DNA of 64,000 bases from Tichowtungia sp964398915 (GTDB lineage: Bacteria > Verrucomicrobiota > Kiritimatiellia > Kiritimatiellales > Tichowtungiaceae). Location of the stretch: NCBI GenBank assembly GCA_964398915.1, contig CAYNOR010000006.1, positions 61,137-125,136 on the forward strand. The letters run 5' to 3'. The translations under genes and the position numbers were made by a program. Below the pieces are notes generated by a model, which ran no database searches, was not told where the DNA came from, and saw nothing but the letters and a program-made list of their open reading frames with translations. Numbering within the stretch: the first letter of the stretch is position 1; every line of letters begins with the position of its first letter. Below are positions 38,545-48,862 of the stretch, piece after piece.

Positions 38545-39243
38545 ATGGCTAAGCACGGAAAAAAATATACCGCAGTAAAGAAGAAGGTTCAGGTTGAAAA
38601 ACTGTACACGGTTGAAGAGGCCTTACAGTTTATAAAAGACAATCCGACCGCAAAATTTGACGAAACGGTTGAAGTTGCTTTGCGCATGGGCGTCGATCCG
38701 ACTAAATCAGATCAGGCCATTCGCTCCACGGTAGCGCTTCCAAATGGAACCGGTAAAGATGTTCGCGTGATTGTTTTCGCGACAGGCTCTGCTGCTGAAG
38801 CCGCTCGCGCGGCTGGTGCGGTTGAGGCTGGATTCGAAGATCTGCTGGCCAAAGTAACTGGCGGATGGATGGATTTTGATATTGTTGTCGCTACTCCGGA
38901 TGCGATGAAAGAAGTTCGCAAGCTCGGCAAGGTGCTGGGCCCCCGCGGTCTTATGCCTAATCCGAAAACGGGTACAGTTACGGACGATACAGCAACAGCC
39001 GTTAAGCAGTTCAAAGCGGGGCGTGTTGAGTTCCGCATGGATAAAAACGGAAACATCATGGTTACGTTCGGGAAGTTATCTTTTTCTGTCGAAGCTTTGG
39101 CCGAAAATTTCCGCGCGGTCTACGATGCAATTCTGGCGGCTAAACCTGGCTCGACTAAAGGTGTTTATATTAAACGGTGTACGGTTTCCAGCACAATGGG
39201 TCCGGGACTGCGCCTTGATGTTAAAGATTCAGTAGCAGCTTAA
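38545..39243 (+). CDS. rplA: 50S ribosomal protein L1
   Basis: The 232-residue protein of the L1 stalk contains FDETVEVALRMGVDPTKSDQ, LGPRGLMPNPKTGTV and the C-terminal TMGPGLRLD. It promotes release of deacylated tRNA and often represses its own operon by binding mRNA. The leader before rplK is only 17 bases, so any L1 feedback site must lie elsewhere or be very short. Confidence 0.97.
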   Translation: MAKHGKKYTAVKKKVQVEKLYTVEEALQFIKDNPTAKFDETVEVALRMGVDPTKSDQAIRSTVALPNGTGKDVRVIVFATGSAAEAARAAGAVEAGFEDLLAKVTGGWMDFDIVVATPDAMKEVRKLGKVLGPRGLMPNPKTGTVTDDTATAVKQFKAGRVEFRMDKNGNIMVTFGKLSFSVEALAENFRAVYDAILAAKPGSTKGVYIKRCTVSSTMGPGLRLDVKDSVAA

Positions 39244-39266
39244 TTTGTAAGGATGAGGCTATAGTC

Positions 39267-39806
39267 ATGAGCAAAGAAAATAAAAAGATCAGACCTGAAA
39301 AACAGGCCATGTACAATGAGGTGCAGGAGAGTGTCTCAGGGGCTCTCTACATGTTGCTGGCCGATTATAATGGCATGACCATGCCTGAAACCGACGAGTT
39401 CAAAAAGCTTCTGCGCGGAGCTAATGCGCAGGTCAAGGTTGTCAAGAACAGCACGTTTAGCCGCATAAGCGGTGAGATGGGTTGCTCCGGGTTTGAAAAC
39501 CTGAGCGGCCCTACTGCAATGATTTTTGGTGCTGGCGACGTGGTCGAAGTAGCAAAAATTCTGAAGAAATTTTCAGGCGACAAGAAAAAACCGGCGGTTA
39601 AGGGCGGTGTGCTGGAAGGTGCTATTCTTTCCTCAAACGATGTTGTTGCGTTGGCATCGCTTCCAGGCAAAAAAGAAATGCAGGCGAAGCTGGTTGGCAC
39701 GGTGGCGGCACCGATGACACACCTGGTTGGTGTAATGAATCAGAAGATTTGTAGCCTGCTGTACGTATTGAATGCTGCAGTCGCGAAAAAAGAACAGGTT
39801 GCATAA
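39267..39806 (+). CDS. rplJ: 50S ribosomal protein L10
   Basis: The 179-residue protein anchors the L7/L12 stalk on 23S rRNA. YNGMTMPETDEFKKLLRGANAQVKVVKNSTFSR is the rRNA-binding domain. The C-terminal helix (residues 140-179) binds L7/L12. Only 23 bases separate it from rplA, so the long L10 leader seen in some bacteria is absent. Confidence 0.96.
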   Translation: MSKENKKIRPEKQAMYNEVQESVSGALYMLLADYNGMTMPETDEFKKLLRGANAQVKVVKNSTFSRISGEMGCSGFENLSGPTAMIFGAGDVVEVAKILKKFSGDKKKPAVKGGVLEGAILSSNDVVALASLPGKKEMQAKLVGTVAAPMTHLVGVMNQKICSLLYVLNAAVAKKEQVA

Positions 39807-39861
39807 AAACATTTTTAATTAGGTTGGTTGGATTCAATTCATGTGTAGGGAGGAAGATAAA

Positions 39862-40266
39862 ATGGCTGAAGAAACTGTAGAAGTGAAACTTGAAGGCAAA
39901 ATGGCCGAGATCGTTAACGAAATCGAACGCATGTCGGTTCTTGATCTTTCGAAGCTGGTCAAAGCTCTGGAAGCCCGTCTGGGCGTTTCCGCAGCAGCTC
40001 CGGTCGCGGTTGCGGCAGCGGGCGGTGCCGTAGCGGCTGAAGCGGTTGCTGAGAAGACTGAGTTTACTGTTGTGCTGACACAGGCTGGCGCACAGAAGAT
40101 TCAGGTTATTAAAGAACTGCGCGGTGTAACTGCGTTGGGCTTGAAAGAAGCTAAAGATCTGGTGGATGGTGCTCCGAAGACGATCAAAGAAGGCGTCTCC
40201 AAAGAAGAAGCAGCAACCATCAAAGCTAAGCTTGAAGGCGTTGGCGCCACTGTCGAAATCAAGTAA
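39862..40266 (+). CDS. rplL: 50S ribosomal protein L7/L12
   Basis: The 134-residue stalk protein starts at 39862, since AGGGAGGA lies upstream at the right distance; an in-frame ATG at 39841 would place it inside the coding sequence. An N-terminal dimerisation domain, an Ala-rich hinge (VAVAAAGGAVAAEAVAEK) and the conserved C-terminal domain (GLKEAKDLVDGAPKTIKEGV) are visible. Confidence 0.96.
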   Translation: MAEETVEVKLEGKMAEIVNEIERMSVLDLSKLVKALEARLGVSAAAPVAVAAAGGAVAAEAVAEKTEFTVVLTQAGAQKIQVIKELRGVTALGLKEAKDLVDGAPKTIKEGVSKEEAATIKAKLEGVGATVEIK

Positions 40267-40287
40267 TCATACGTTACACGTTCCGGC

Positions 40288-40324
40288 CCGGCGGCATCCT
40301 TGTGCAGCCGGTTCGGTCGTTTTT
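40288..40324 (+). terminator. partial terminator/attenuator between rplL and rpoB
   Basis: CCGGCGGC (40288-40295) pairs with GCAGCCGG (40304-40311) apart from one mismatch, and a run of five T lies nine bases further on. A similar attenuator in E. coli sets the ratio of ribosomal proteins to RNA polymerase. The remaining gap up to 40413 has no gene. Confidence 0.5.
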
Positions 40325-40413
40325 CGGATACTGTTTGTATTTCGTGTGCTCCATGATGCTTTCGATTTGAGCATCTGGGGCGAAGCGTCCAAAAAAAGCC
40401 TGAAGGTGATGGA

Positions 40414-43400
40414 ATGGTCGAGAGAAAAAACTTTGGAAAACTGATAGACGTAATTGAAGCGCCAGATCTTATTGAGCTTCAGACTAATTCCTATGCGGAG
40501 TTTCTTCAGCAGGGGGTTGCACCGTCGCGTCGTAAAAAAACCGGGCTGCAGGCCGTTTTGAGTGAGGCGTTTCCTGTTGAAAGTTATGACGGGCAGATCG
40601 CACTTGATTTCGCAAGTTACGAAATCAAAGAGCCTAACATGTCATATGTTGAATCCGTTAAAGAGGGCGAGACTTATGCGGCGCCGCTTTATGTCACGTT
40701 TCGTTTGCGCGAAAATGAAGACGTTCGTGAAGATACTTTATTCATGGGGGAAATCCCTCTGATGACGGATCGCGGGAGCTTTGTGATCAACGGAGCAGAG
40801 CGTGTTATTGTCAGCCAGTTGCATCGTTCTCCGGGTATTTGTTTTGAACAGACCACGCACGCAAATGGTTCCCTTTTGTATTCGTTCCGTATTATTCCGG
40901 ATCATGGGTCTTGGGTTGAAACCCAGTTCGACACCTCGGAATTGCTATATGTTTACTTGGATCGTAAACGTCGCCGTAGAAAATTTCTTGCGTCAACTTT
41001 TCTGAGAGCTCTCGGGTATGGGACAGACGAAGAAATTATCAATCTCTATTATACGATTGAAAGCTTTCCGCTAAATAAACGAATTGGCGACGAAACGGAG
41101 CTTTCAAATCTGGTGCTCAAAGATGATGCCGTTGATAGCGACTCACAGTCTGTTATTGGCCGCCGTTATGATGCGCTCACGCTGGATATGATTCAGCGTA
41201 TGAAGCTTGCCGGATATAAAAATGTTGAAGTAGTCAATGTCGCTTGGGATGAAGGTCTTTTTATGAAGACCATCCAGAAAGATACGACTCGTTCAGTTGA
41301 TGAAGCGCTTAAGGATCTTTATCAAAAGTTGCGGCCAGGCGACCCGCCGACCACAGCCTCTGCTCGCCAGATGCTCAAGCGTTTATTTTTTGATGAAACC
41401 CGGTTCAGTCTGAGCCGTGTGGGCCGCTATAAAATTCAGCAAAAGCTGAAAACCAAGGCGACTTCGCTGACTTTAGATAAAGAAGATGTTGTGGAGGCTA
41501 TACGTTATCTCATTAATATTCGAATGGGTAATGGTACGCTGGACGATATTGACCATTTGGGAAGTCGCCGTATCCGAACGGTTGGTGAGTTGCTCGAAGG
41601 ACAATGCCGCGTTGGACTGGCGCGTATTCAACGGCTAGTCAAAGAACGTATGACAATTTTTGATACAACGGTTGATCGCCTGACCTCTCAGAAATTGATT
41701 AATCCAAAAGCACTTTCAGCCGTAATTAAGGACTTCTTCGGTCGTTCGCAGCTTAGCCAATTCATGGATCAAACCAATCCTTTGTCTGAACTAACTCATA
41801 AGCGGCGTTTATCGGCACTTGGCCCAGGAGGTTTGAATCGTGATCGTGCAGGATTTGAGGTGCGCGACGTTCACAGTTCGCATTACGGACGGATTTGTCC
41901 GATTGAAACGCCGGAAGGTCCGAACATCGGTTTGATTTCCTCGTTGAGTACTTTTGCACGTATCAATGAATACGGTTTTATCATCTCCCCGTATCGTAAG
42001 GTGGAGAAAGGCCGAGTTTCCAATAATGTTGAATCGCTCACGGCGGACGAAGAAGAAAATTTTGTTATCGCTCAGGCAAATGCTCCGCTTAATGCCAATG
42101 GCACATTCCAGAACGACCGGGTTATGGTGCGTATGCGTGGCGATTTTAAAGAGGTCGCCCCGTCTGAAGTGCAGTACATGGACGTGTCGCCTAAGCAGGT
42201 GGTGAGTATTGCGGCCGGCTTGATTCCATTTCTTGAGCATGACGACGCTAACCGAGCCTTGATGGGTTCGAACATGCAGCGTCAGGCCGTTCCTTTGATG
42301 GTATCCGAACGTCCTTTTGTGGCCACTGGCATTGAAGGTCGCATTGCCCGCGACTCGCGTGTACTGGTTTTGGCCGAAGAGGCTGGTAAGGTGGCCTATG
42401 TTTCGGCCGATAAAATTATTGTTTCTAAAGACGGCGAAGCACCGATTAAGAAGAAAACTCCTAAGGAAGACTATCAGGAATATGATTTGCGTAAGTTCAT
42501 GCGTTCAAACGCAGGAACCTGTTTAAATCAGCGCCCGATTGTCACGCGTGGCGACAAGGTCAAAAAAGGCCAAGTGCTGGCCGACGGTCCTGCTACGGAT
42601 CAGGGCGAACTTTCGTTGGGCCGCAATGTAACCGTGGCTTTCATGCCTTGGTGCGGATATAATTTCGAAGACGCTATTCTGATTAGTCAGAAGATCGTTA
42701 AAGAAGATGTTTACACCTCGATTCATATTGAAGAGTTCGAATGCGGAGCCCGCGACACGAAGTTGGGCCCGGAGGAAATCACACGGGACATTCCGAATGT
42801 CGGCGAGGAAGCTCTTAAAAATCTGACGCATGAAGGGATTATTCAGATCGGCGCGGAAGTGAAGCCGGGCGATATTCTCGTTGGCAAAATCACGCCGAAA
42901 GTTGAAACCGAACTGGCCCCTGAAGAGCGTCTGTTGCGTGCAATTTTTGGCGAAAAAGCGGCGGATGTTCGTGATACATCACTGCGCGCACCGAGCGGCA
43001 CCTATGGTATCGTAATGGACGTCAAGGTCTCGGCTAAAAATAAAAACGCCAAGGAAGAGCCAAAAAACAAACCGGCCGCCGACATGCGTAAGCGGCAGAA
43101 GGATATCGAAGAGCGGTATAAGAGCTCAATGCATGAGCTGACAGAAGATTTGACCGAAGCGCTGAGTAACATTCTTCTGGGCGAAAAGATCCCGCTGGAT
43201 GTGATGAATGTGCAAACCGGCGATATTATCATTCCTGCTAATCGCAAGATTACAAAAACCCTGTTGCGCAAGCTGGCCGCCAGTTATGAGCACATCGAGA
43301 TTGATCCGAGTCCTATTCGAATCAAGATCATGAGCATCATTGATAACTTCCGTAATAAATTTGCCGAAGCCGAGGCAGATAAACAGCGGTCGCTTGATCG

Positions 43401-44196
43401 TGCTGGAAGCGGGGAAGAGATCGATGAAGGCATCGTTAAGCAGGTTAAGGTTTATGTAGCCAGCAAGAAAAAACTGTCGGTTGGTGATAAGATGGCAGGT
43501 CGCCACGGTAACAAGGGTGTTATTTCGCGCATTCTTCCTGAGGAAGATATGCCATTCCTTCCGGACGGAACGCCAGTTGAAATAGTTCTTAATCCTCTCG
43601 GCGTGCCTTCTCGTATGAATGTCGGACAGGTGCTTGAAACGCATCTCGGGTGGGCTTGTAAACATCTCGGCATCTATGCGGCAACACCAATTTTCGACGG
43701 GATTTCTGAAAAAGAAATTCGCGAGATGCTGGAAAAAGCAGGGCTGCCTAAAGACGGTAAAACGGTTCTTTACGACGGACGAACTGGCGAACCGTTTGAA
43801 CAGCGTGTTGTAGTTGGGACTATTTACATGCTCAAGTTACACCATTTGGTCACGGAAAAAATCCATGCTCGCGCCGTTGGTCCGTATTCGCTCGTCACCC
43901 AGCAGCCGCTGGGCGGTAAGGCTCAATATGGCGGACAGCGCTTCGGCGAAATGGAAGTATGGGCGCTGGAAGCTTATGGCGCTGCATACGCATTACAAGA
44001 AGTTCTCACGGTTAAGAGCGACGACCTTTCCGGACGAACTCGTATTTATGAGTCCATAGTGAAGGGTGAGAATGTGCTCGATGCCGGACGTCCGGAATCG
44101 TTCAATGTGCTTATCAAGGAACTGCAGGGGCTCGGCTTGAATTTTGAAGTGAAAAAGCCGAACACAGATAACGTTTCTTTCACAGGGCATCTTTAA
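40414..44196 (+). CDS. rpoB: DNA-directed RNA polymerase subunit beta
   Basis: The 1260-residue subunit has the standard conserved regions. The rifampicin pocket FFGRSQLSQFMDQTNPLSEL to THKRRLSALGPGGL (about residues 440-475) keeps the Asp, His and Ser at the usual resistance positions, so the wild-type form is sensitive by sequence. HSSHYGRICPIETPEGPNIGLI and GVPSRMNVGQVLETHLGW follow. The C-terminus ends in GKAQYGGQRFGEMEVWALEAYGA. AAGGTG lies before the ATG. Confidence 0.98.
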   Translation: MVERKNFGKLIDVIEAPDLIELQTNSYAEFLQQGVAPSRRKKTGLQAVLSEAFPVESYDGQIALDFASYEIKEPNMSYVESVKEGETYAAPLYVTFRLRENEDVREDTLFMGEIPLMTDRGSFVINGAERVIVSQLHRSPGICFEQTTHANGSLLYSFRIIPDHGSWVETQFDTSELLYVYLDRKRRRRKFLASTFLRALGYGTDEEIINLYYTIESFPLNKRIGDETELSNLVLKDDAVDSDSQSVIGRRYDALTLDMIQRMKLAGYKNVEVVNVAWDEGLFMKTIQKDTTRSVDEALKDLYQKLRPGDPPTTASARQMLKRLFFDETRFSLSRVGRYKIQQKLKTKATSLTLDKEDVVEAIRYLINIRMGNGTLDDIDHLGSRRIRTVGELLEGQCRVGLARIQRLVKERMTIFDTTVDRLTSQKLINPKALSAVIKDFFGRSQLSQFMDQTNPLSELTHKRRLSALGPGGLNRDRAGFEVRDVHSSHYGRICPIETPEGPNIGLISSLSTFARINEYGFIISPYRKVEKGRVSNNVESLTADEEENFVIAQANAPLNANGTFQNDRVMVRMRGDFKEVAPSEVQYMDVSPKQVVSIAAGLIPFLEHDDANRALMGSNMQRQAVPLMVSERPFVATGIEGRIARDSRVLVLAEEAGKVAYVSADKIIVSKDGEAPIKKKTPKEDYQEYDLRKFMRSNAGTCLNQRPIVTRGDKVKKGQVLADGPATDQGELSLGRNVTVAFMPWCGYNFEDAILISQKIVKEDVYTSIHIEEFECGARDTKLGPEEITRDIPNVGEEALKNLTHEGIIQIGAEVKPGDILVGKITPKVETELAPEERLLRAIFGEKAADVRDTSLRAPSGTYGIVMDVKVSAKNKNAKEEPKNKPAADMRKRQKDIEERYKSSMHELTEDLTEALSNILLGEKIPLDVMNVQTGDIIIPANRKITKTLLRKLAASYEHIEIDPSPIRIKIMSIIDNFRNKFAEAEADKQRSLDRAGSGEEIDEGIVKQVKVYVASKKKLSVGDKMAGRHGNKGVISRILPEEDMPFLPDGTPVEIVLNPLGVPSRMNVGQVLETHLGWACKHLGIYAATPIFDGISEKEIREMLEKAGLPKDGKTVLYDGRTGEPFEQRVVVGTIYMLKLHHLVTEKIHARAVGPYSLVTQQPLGGKAQYGGQRFGEMEVWALEAYGAAYALQEVLTVKSDDLSGRTRIYESIVKGENVLDAGRPESFNVLIKELQGLGLNFEVKKPNTDNVSFTGHL

Positions 44197-44216
44197 TCTT
44201 TGACAGGAGAATACCG

Positions 44217-47200
44217 GTGGATACACGCAACGCAGCAGATATACTCGGCGTAGAGACAGAGGCAATCAGTGAAGTGGCAAGCATCAGGCTGGCTTCGCCT
44301 GAGAACATTCGTTCATGGAGCTTTGGGGAGGTAAAAAACCCCGAAACCATCAACTACCGGACGTTCAAGCCTGAAAAGGGCGGTCTTTTTTGCGAACGCA
44401 TTTTTGGTCCATCCAAGGATTGGGAATGCAGTTGTGGAAAATATAAACGAATTAAACACAAAGGGGTTATTTGTGACCGTTGCGGTGTAGAAGTGTGCCT
44501 GTCCCGTGTGCGACGTGAAAGAATGGCGCACATTGAGTTGGCAGTTCCGGTTTCACATATTTGGTTTTTTAAAGCCACGCCCAGTCGCATGGGGCTTCTC
44601 TTGGATATGACCCTGCGCAGTCTCGAGCATGTTATTTACTATGACGATTATGTCGTTGTCGATCCCGGCGATACCCCCCTCAAAGAGAAGCAGTTGCTTA
44701 CCGAACTTGAATATCGTGAAGCACTGGACAACTACGGTGATGGTAATTTTGATGCCCGCATCGGCGCTGAAGGGTTGCGAGAGCTACTCAAGAAAATCAA
44801 TCTAACTGAAAAGCTGGTTGAACTTGAGGATGCATTGGCAAGTACTCGTAGCAAGCAAACACGTAAAAAATTAGTCAGCCAGATGAAGGTTGTAGAGGGG
44901 CTTATCAAGAGCAATTCGCGGCCTGAATGGATGATTTTTGAAGTTTTGCCGGTGATCCCTCCTGATTTGCGTCCGTTAGTTCCGCTTGAAGGCGGCCGTT
45001 TTGCAACGTCGGATCTTAACGACCTCTATCGTCGTGTTATTAACCGCAACAATCGTTTGAAAACATTGTTGGCACTAAAAACGCCGGAAGTGATCATTCG
45101 TAATGAAAAGCGCATGTTGCAGCAGGCTGTGGACTCGTTGTTTGACAACGGTCGCCATGGACGTGCTGTCAGCGGACCGGGTAACCGTCCGCTCAAATCG
45201 CTGAGTGACATGCTTAAAGGTAAGCAGGGGCGTTTCCGTCAGAATTTGCTGGGCAAGCGCGTGGACTATTCTGGCCGTTCAGTAATTGTGGTTGGGCCAA
45301 ATCTCAAATTGAATCAGTGCGGTCTGCCGAAAAAGATGGCGCTGGTTCTGTTTGAACCGTTCATTATCCGTAAGCTTAAAGAACGAGGGATTGTACATAC
45401 AGTGCGTAGCGCCAAGAAGATGATTGAGCGCGAAGAAGAAGTTGTGTGGGACATTCTTGACGAAGTGACCAGGGGCCATACGGTTATGTTGAACCGTGCG
45501 CCGACATTGCACCGTCTTAGTATTCAGTCGTTCGAGCCGGTTCTGATCGAAGGGGAGGCTATTCAAGTGCATCCTTTGGTTTGTACGGCATACAATGCAG
45601 ACTTCGACGGGGACCAGATGGCGGTTCATGTTCCTCTCTCTGTTGAGGCGCAAATCGAGTCGAAGTGTCTGATGCTTGCGCCGAATAATATTTTCTCGCC
45701 ATCCAGCGGGAAGCCGGTAATGACACCGACGCAGGACATTGCGCTGGGAACCTACTTTTTAACCAGTTTTTCTCAGGAGTTTATCCTCGAATCGCGTAAA
45801 AACAGTGGCAAAGAAGTCGGACATGAACAGTTGCCCCTTTTGGCAGATATTAATGAAGTGCACACCGCCTTTGATGAAGGGGCTCTTCGGTTGCATGACC
45901 GTATCCGCTACCGTAATCCCGACTACCAGCGGGAAACAAAATTCGGCGATCAGAAAAAGTCTGCTATTATAACAACTGTCGGGAGAGTTTTCTTCAATGA
46001 AGTTTGGCCTGACAGCATCGGTTTTGTGAATGAACGGGTTACCAAAAAACTGCTTGGTAAGCTTATTGAACACTGTTACGAAGTAGCGGGTCATAACGAA
46101 ACAGTCCGGGTGCTTGATAGCCTCAAGAATCTGGGGTTTGCTCAGGCAACGGCTGCAGGCATTTCGATTGGTCTTTCCGACATGATCATTCCTCCTGAAA
46201 AGGAAGAGTTGATTGCTACCGCTCGCAAGACGATTCGCGAAGTTGAAGAGAAGTATAAGAAAGGTCTCATCACTGACGGCGAACGCTATAACATGGTTAT
46301 TGATATCTGGACGGATGCAAACGATAAGCTGACAGGCAAGTTGTTTAGCTCACTGGAGCGTAACGATGATCCGGCCAATAAGGATTCTGCGAAGGACCTG
46401 AACCCGGTATTCATCATGGTGGATTCCGGCGCGCGCGGTAGCCGTCAGCAGATCCGTCAGCTGGCAGGTATGCGCGGATTGATGGCCAAGCCGTCAGGTG
46501 AAATTATTGAACGTCCGATTCTTGCGAATTTCCGCGAAGGGTTGAGCGTGCTGGAATACTTTATTTCGACGCACGGCGCTCGCAAGGGTTTGGCCGATAC
46601 CGCACTTAAAACAGCGGACTCCGGTTATCTGACCCGTAAACTTGTCGATGTTGCGCATGACATCATCATCATGGAAGAAGATTGCCACACGCTTAATGGT
46701 ATTGAGGTGAGCGCAATTACCGATGGTGATGATGAGCTTGTATCATTGTCTCAGCGCATTATCGGCCGTACAACCTGTGATGATATTTTTGATTTATACA
46801 ACGCGAAGGAAGTCATTGTCGCGGCGAATGAGATTGTTGACGAATATGCCGCTAAGAAGATCGAACGTGTCGGCGTTGAAAAAGTACGCATTCGTAGCGT
46901 ACTGACTTGTGAATCGCGGCGTGGAGTTTGCGCTAAATGTTATGGTCGCAATTTAGCATCTGGGCGGGAAGCCCGTTTAGGCGAACCAGTAGGTATTATC
47001 GCTGCGCAGTCAATTGGGGAGCCTGGCACACAGCTCACCATGCGTACGTTCCATATCGGCGGTACGGCGAGTTCGGTATTTAAACAGCCGAAGATCACGG
47101 CCAAAGAAAACTCGGTTGTTCGTTACGAAAATCTTCGCACCGTGAAGGTTGAGACCGGGAATGTTATCCTTAACAAAAACGGTTTTGTTGTAACGCATGA

Positions 47201-48401
47201 CGACGATGGCCGTGAATTGGAACGTTACTCGGCGGTGATTGGCGCAGTGATTACTGTCGATGATGGTGGTCGCGTCAAACGGGGTGAAACATTTGTCAGC
47301 TGGGATCCGTACAGTGTTCCGATTCTTTCGGAGCAGGACGGTAAAATTGATTTTCATGATTTTATTGAAGGCGTCACAGTTCAAAAAGCTGAAGATGCGA
47401 CGACTGGGGTTGAGGGGCTTGTTGTACTGGAGCATAAGGAAGATCTGCATCCGCAGATTGTTGTTAAAGATGCTGCAGGTAATGCCATTGCCTATTATTC
47501 GATTCCGGCTGCGGCGCACGTGATGGTGACAAAAGGTATGAAAATCATTGCGGGGGCCACGCTCGCTAAGACCCCGCGGAAACAGTCTCGAACCAAGGAT
47601 ATTACTGGGGGGTTGCCGCGTGTAGCAGAGTTAGTTGAAGCGCGTCGTCCGAAGGAAGCTGCTGAAATTGCGAAGATTGATGGCGTTGTTGAATTGGGTG
47701 GTATAGCCAAAGGCAAGCGTCAATTAATTATTCGCGACCCGGCAACTGGGACGGAAGAAGAGCATCTCATCCCGATGGGTAAGCACGTTATCGTTTACCC
47801 AGGTGATATAGTCCAAAAAGGACAGCAGCTTACTGAAGGACCGATCGTTCCTCAGGAATTGCTGGAGGTTTGCGGTCCTCAGGAGTTGCAGGAGTATCTG
47901 GTGAACGAGGTTCAGGCTGTCTATCGTCTGCAGGGCGTGGAAATCAACGACAAGCATATTGAAGTGATTGTTCGGCAGATGTTGCGCAAAGTTAAGATCA
48001 CCGATCCTGGTGATACCGAATTTCTTTGGGGCGAGCAGGTTGAAAAACAGAAGTTTCAGGAAATAAATCAGCGCGCCATGGAAGAAGGCCGCCGTCCGGC
48101 TGAAGCTTCTCCGGTTCTGCTTGGGATCACCAAGGCTGCGCTGGCTACGGAGAGCTTTATTTCGGCGGCATCGTTCCAGGATACCACTCGCGTATTGACG
48201 CAGGCTGCCACGCTGGGTCGTATCGACCAGTTGCGAGGCTTTAAAGAAAACGTAATTATGGGCCATCTGATTCCTGCTGGAAGCGGTTTCCCACTTTATA
48301 AAAACATTCGTCCGGTCAGGCTGGGCGAGGAAATCAGCGTAGAAGATGCGCTGGGTTCAAACCCGTTACTTGGACAAGACGAAAAAACTGTAGAAAGTTA
48401 A
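44217..48401 (+). CDS. rpoC: DNA-directed RNA polymerase subunit beta'
   Basis: The 1394-residue subunit starts at GTG (44217) with CAGGAG upstream. The N-terminal zinc finger is CSCGKYKRIKHKGVICDRCG. The catalytic metal motif is YNADFDGDQMAVH (about residue 460). A C-terminal zinc site has CESRRGVCAKCYG. It forms the active-site half of the enzyme. The gap to rpoB is 20 bases and the two are cotranscribed. Confidence 0.98.
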   Translation: MDTRNAADILGVETEAISEVASIRLASPENIRSWSFGEVKNPETINYRTFKPEKGGLFCERIFGPSKDWECSCGKYKRIKHKGVICDRCGVEVCLSRVRRERMAHIELAVPVSHIWFFKATPSRMGLLLDMTLRSLEHVIYYDDYVVVDPGDTPLKEKQLLTELEYREALDNYGDGNFDARIGAEGLRELLKKINLTEKLVELEDALASTRSKQTRKKLVSQMKVVEGLIKSNSRPEWMIFEVLPVIPPDLRPLVPLEGGRFATSDLNDLYRRVINRNNRLKTLLALKTPEVIIRNEKRMLQQAVDSLFDNGRHGRAVSGPGNRPLKSLSDMLKGKQGRFRQNLLGKRVDYSGRSVIVVGPNLKLNQCGLPKKMALVLFEPFIIRKLKERGIVHTVRSAKKMIEREEEVVWDILDEVTRGHTVMLNRAPTLHRLSIQSFEPVLIEGEAIQVHPLVCTAYNADFDGDQMAVHVPLSVEAQIESKCLMLAPNNIFSPSSGKPVMTPTQDIALGTYFLTSFSQEFILESRKNSGKEVGHEQLPLLADINEVHTAFDEGALRLHDRIRYRNPDYQRETKFGDQKKSAIITTVGRVFFNEVWPDSIGFVNERVTKKLLGKLIEHCYEVAGHNETVRVLDSLKNLGFAQATAAGISIGLSDMIIPPEKEELIATARKTIREVEEKYKKGLITDGERYNMVIDIWTDANDKLTGKLFSSLERNDDPANKDSAKDLNPVFIMVDSGARGSRQQIRQLAGMRGLMAKPSGEIIERPILANFREGLSVLEYFISTHGARKGLADTALKTADSGYLTRKLVDVAHDIIIMEEDCHTLNGIEVSAITDGDDELVSLSQRIIGRTTCDDIFDLYNAKEVIVAANEIVDEYAAKKIERVGVEKVRIRSVLTCESRRGVCAKCYGRNLASGREARLGEPVGIIAAQSIGEPGTQLTMRTFHIGGTASSVFKQPKITAKENSVVRYENLRTVKVETGNVILNKNGFVVTHDDDGRELERYSAVIGAVITVDDGGRVKRGETFVSWDPYSVPILSEQDGKIDFHDFIEGVTVQKAEDATTGVEGLVVLEHKEDLHPQIVVKDAAGNAIAYYSIPAAAHVMVTKGMKIIAGATLAKTPRKQSRTKDITGGLPRVAELVEARRPKEAAEIAKIDGVVELGGIAKGKRQLIIRDPATGTEEEHLIPMGKHVIVYPGDIVQKGQQLTEGPIVPQELLEVCGPQELQEYLVNEVQAVYRLQGVEINDKHIEVIVRQMLRKVKITDPGDTEFLWGEQVEKQKFQEINQRAMEEGRRPAEASPVLLGITKAALATESFISAASFQDTTRVLTQAATLGRIDQLRGFKENVIMGHLIPAGSGFPLYKNIRPVRLGEEISVEDALGSNPLLGQDEKTVES

Positions 48402-48420
48402 ATCTTAATGCTTGCGGGAT

Positions 48421-48458
48421 GAGCGGCTGGCTCCTATTATCTGCCGCTCGTTTTTTTT
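48421..48458 (+). terminator. terminator between rpoC and rpsL
   Basis: GAGCGGC (48421-48427) pairs with GCCGCTC (48443-48449) across a 15-base loop, followed by G and eight T. It lies just before the rpsL ribosome site (GGAAGGAA), so it separates rpoBC from the str operon, perhaps with some readthrough. Confidence 0.8.
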
Positions 48459-48472
48459 GATGGAAGGAACTT

Positions 48473-48847
48473 ATGCCGACAATTAACCAGTTGATTAAAA
48501 AACCGCGTAAACCGCTGCTAAAGAAGAGTAAATCGCCCGCGCTGGCTAATTGCCCGCAACGTCGTGGTGTATGTCTTCTTGTAAAAACTATGACCCCGAA
48601 GAAGCCGAACTCCGCGTTGCGTAAAATCGCCCGCGTGCGGCTGACTAACGGTCGCGAAATCAATGCCTATATTCCAGGTGAAGGCCATAATCTGCAGGAA
48701 CACAGCATGGTGCTGGTTCGTGGCGGAAGGGTGAAGGACTTGCCGGGGGTTCGCTATCACATCGTGCGCGGCACGCTGGACTGCCTCGGTGTAAACGGAC
48801 GCCGCAGAGGACGTTCCAAATACGGGGCCAAGAAACCGAAAGAATAA
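48473..48847 (+). CDS. rpsL: 30S ribosomal protein S12
   Basis: The 124-residue decoding-centre protein has TMTPKKPNSALRKIARVRL and GGRVKDLPGVRYH, with Lys at the usual streptomycin-resistance positions (so wild-type). The methylthiolated Asp lies in the latter motif in other bacteria. It is the first gene after the rpoC terminator. Confidence 0.97.
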   Translation: MPTINQLIKKPRKPLLKKSKSPALANCPQRRGVCLLVKTMTPKKPNSALRKIARVRLTNGREINAYIPGEGHNLQEHSMVLVRGGRVKDLPGVRYHIVRGTLDCLGVNGRRRGRSKYGAKKPKE

Positions 48848-48862
48848 AGAAAGTATTTAGCC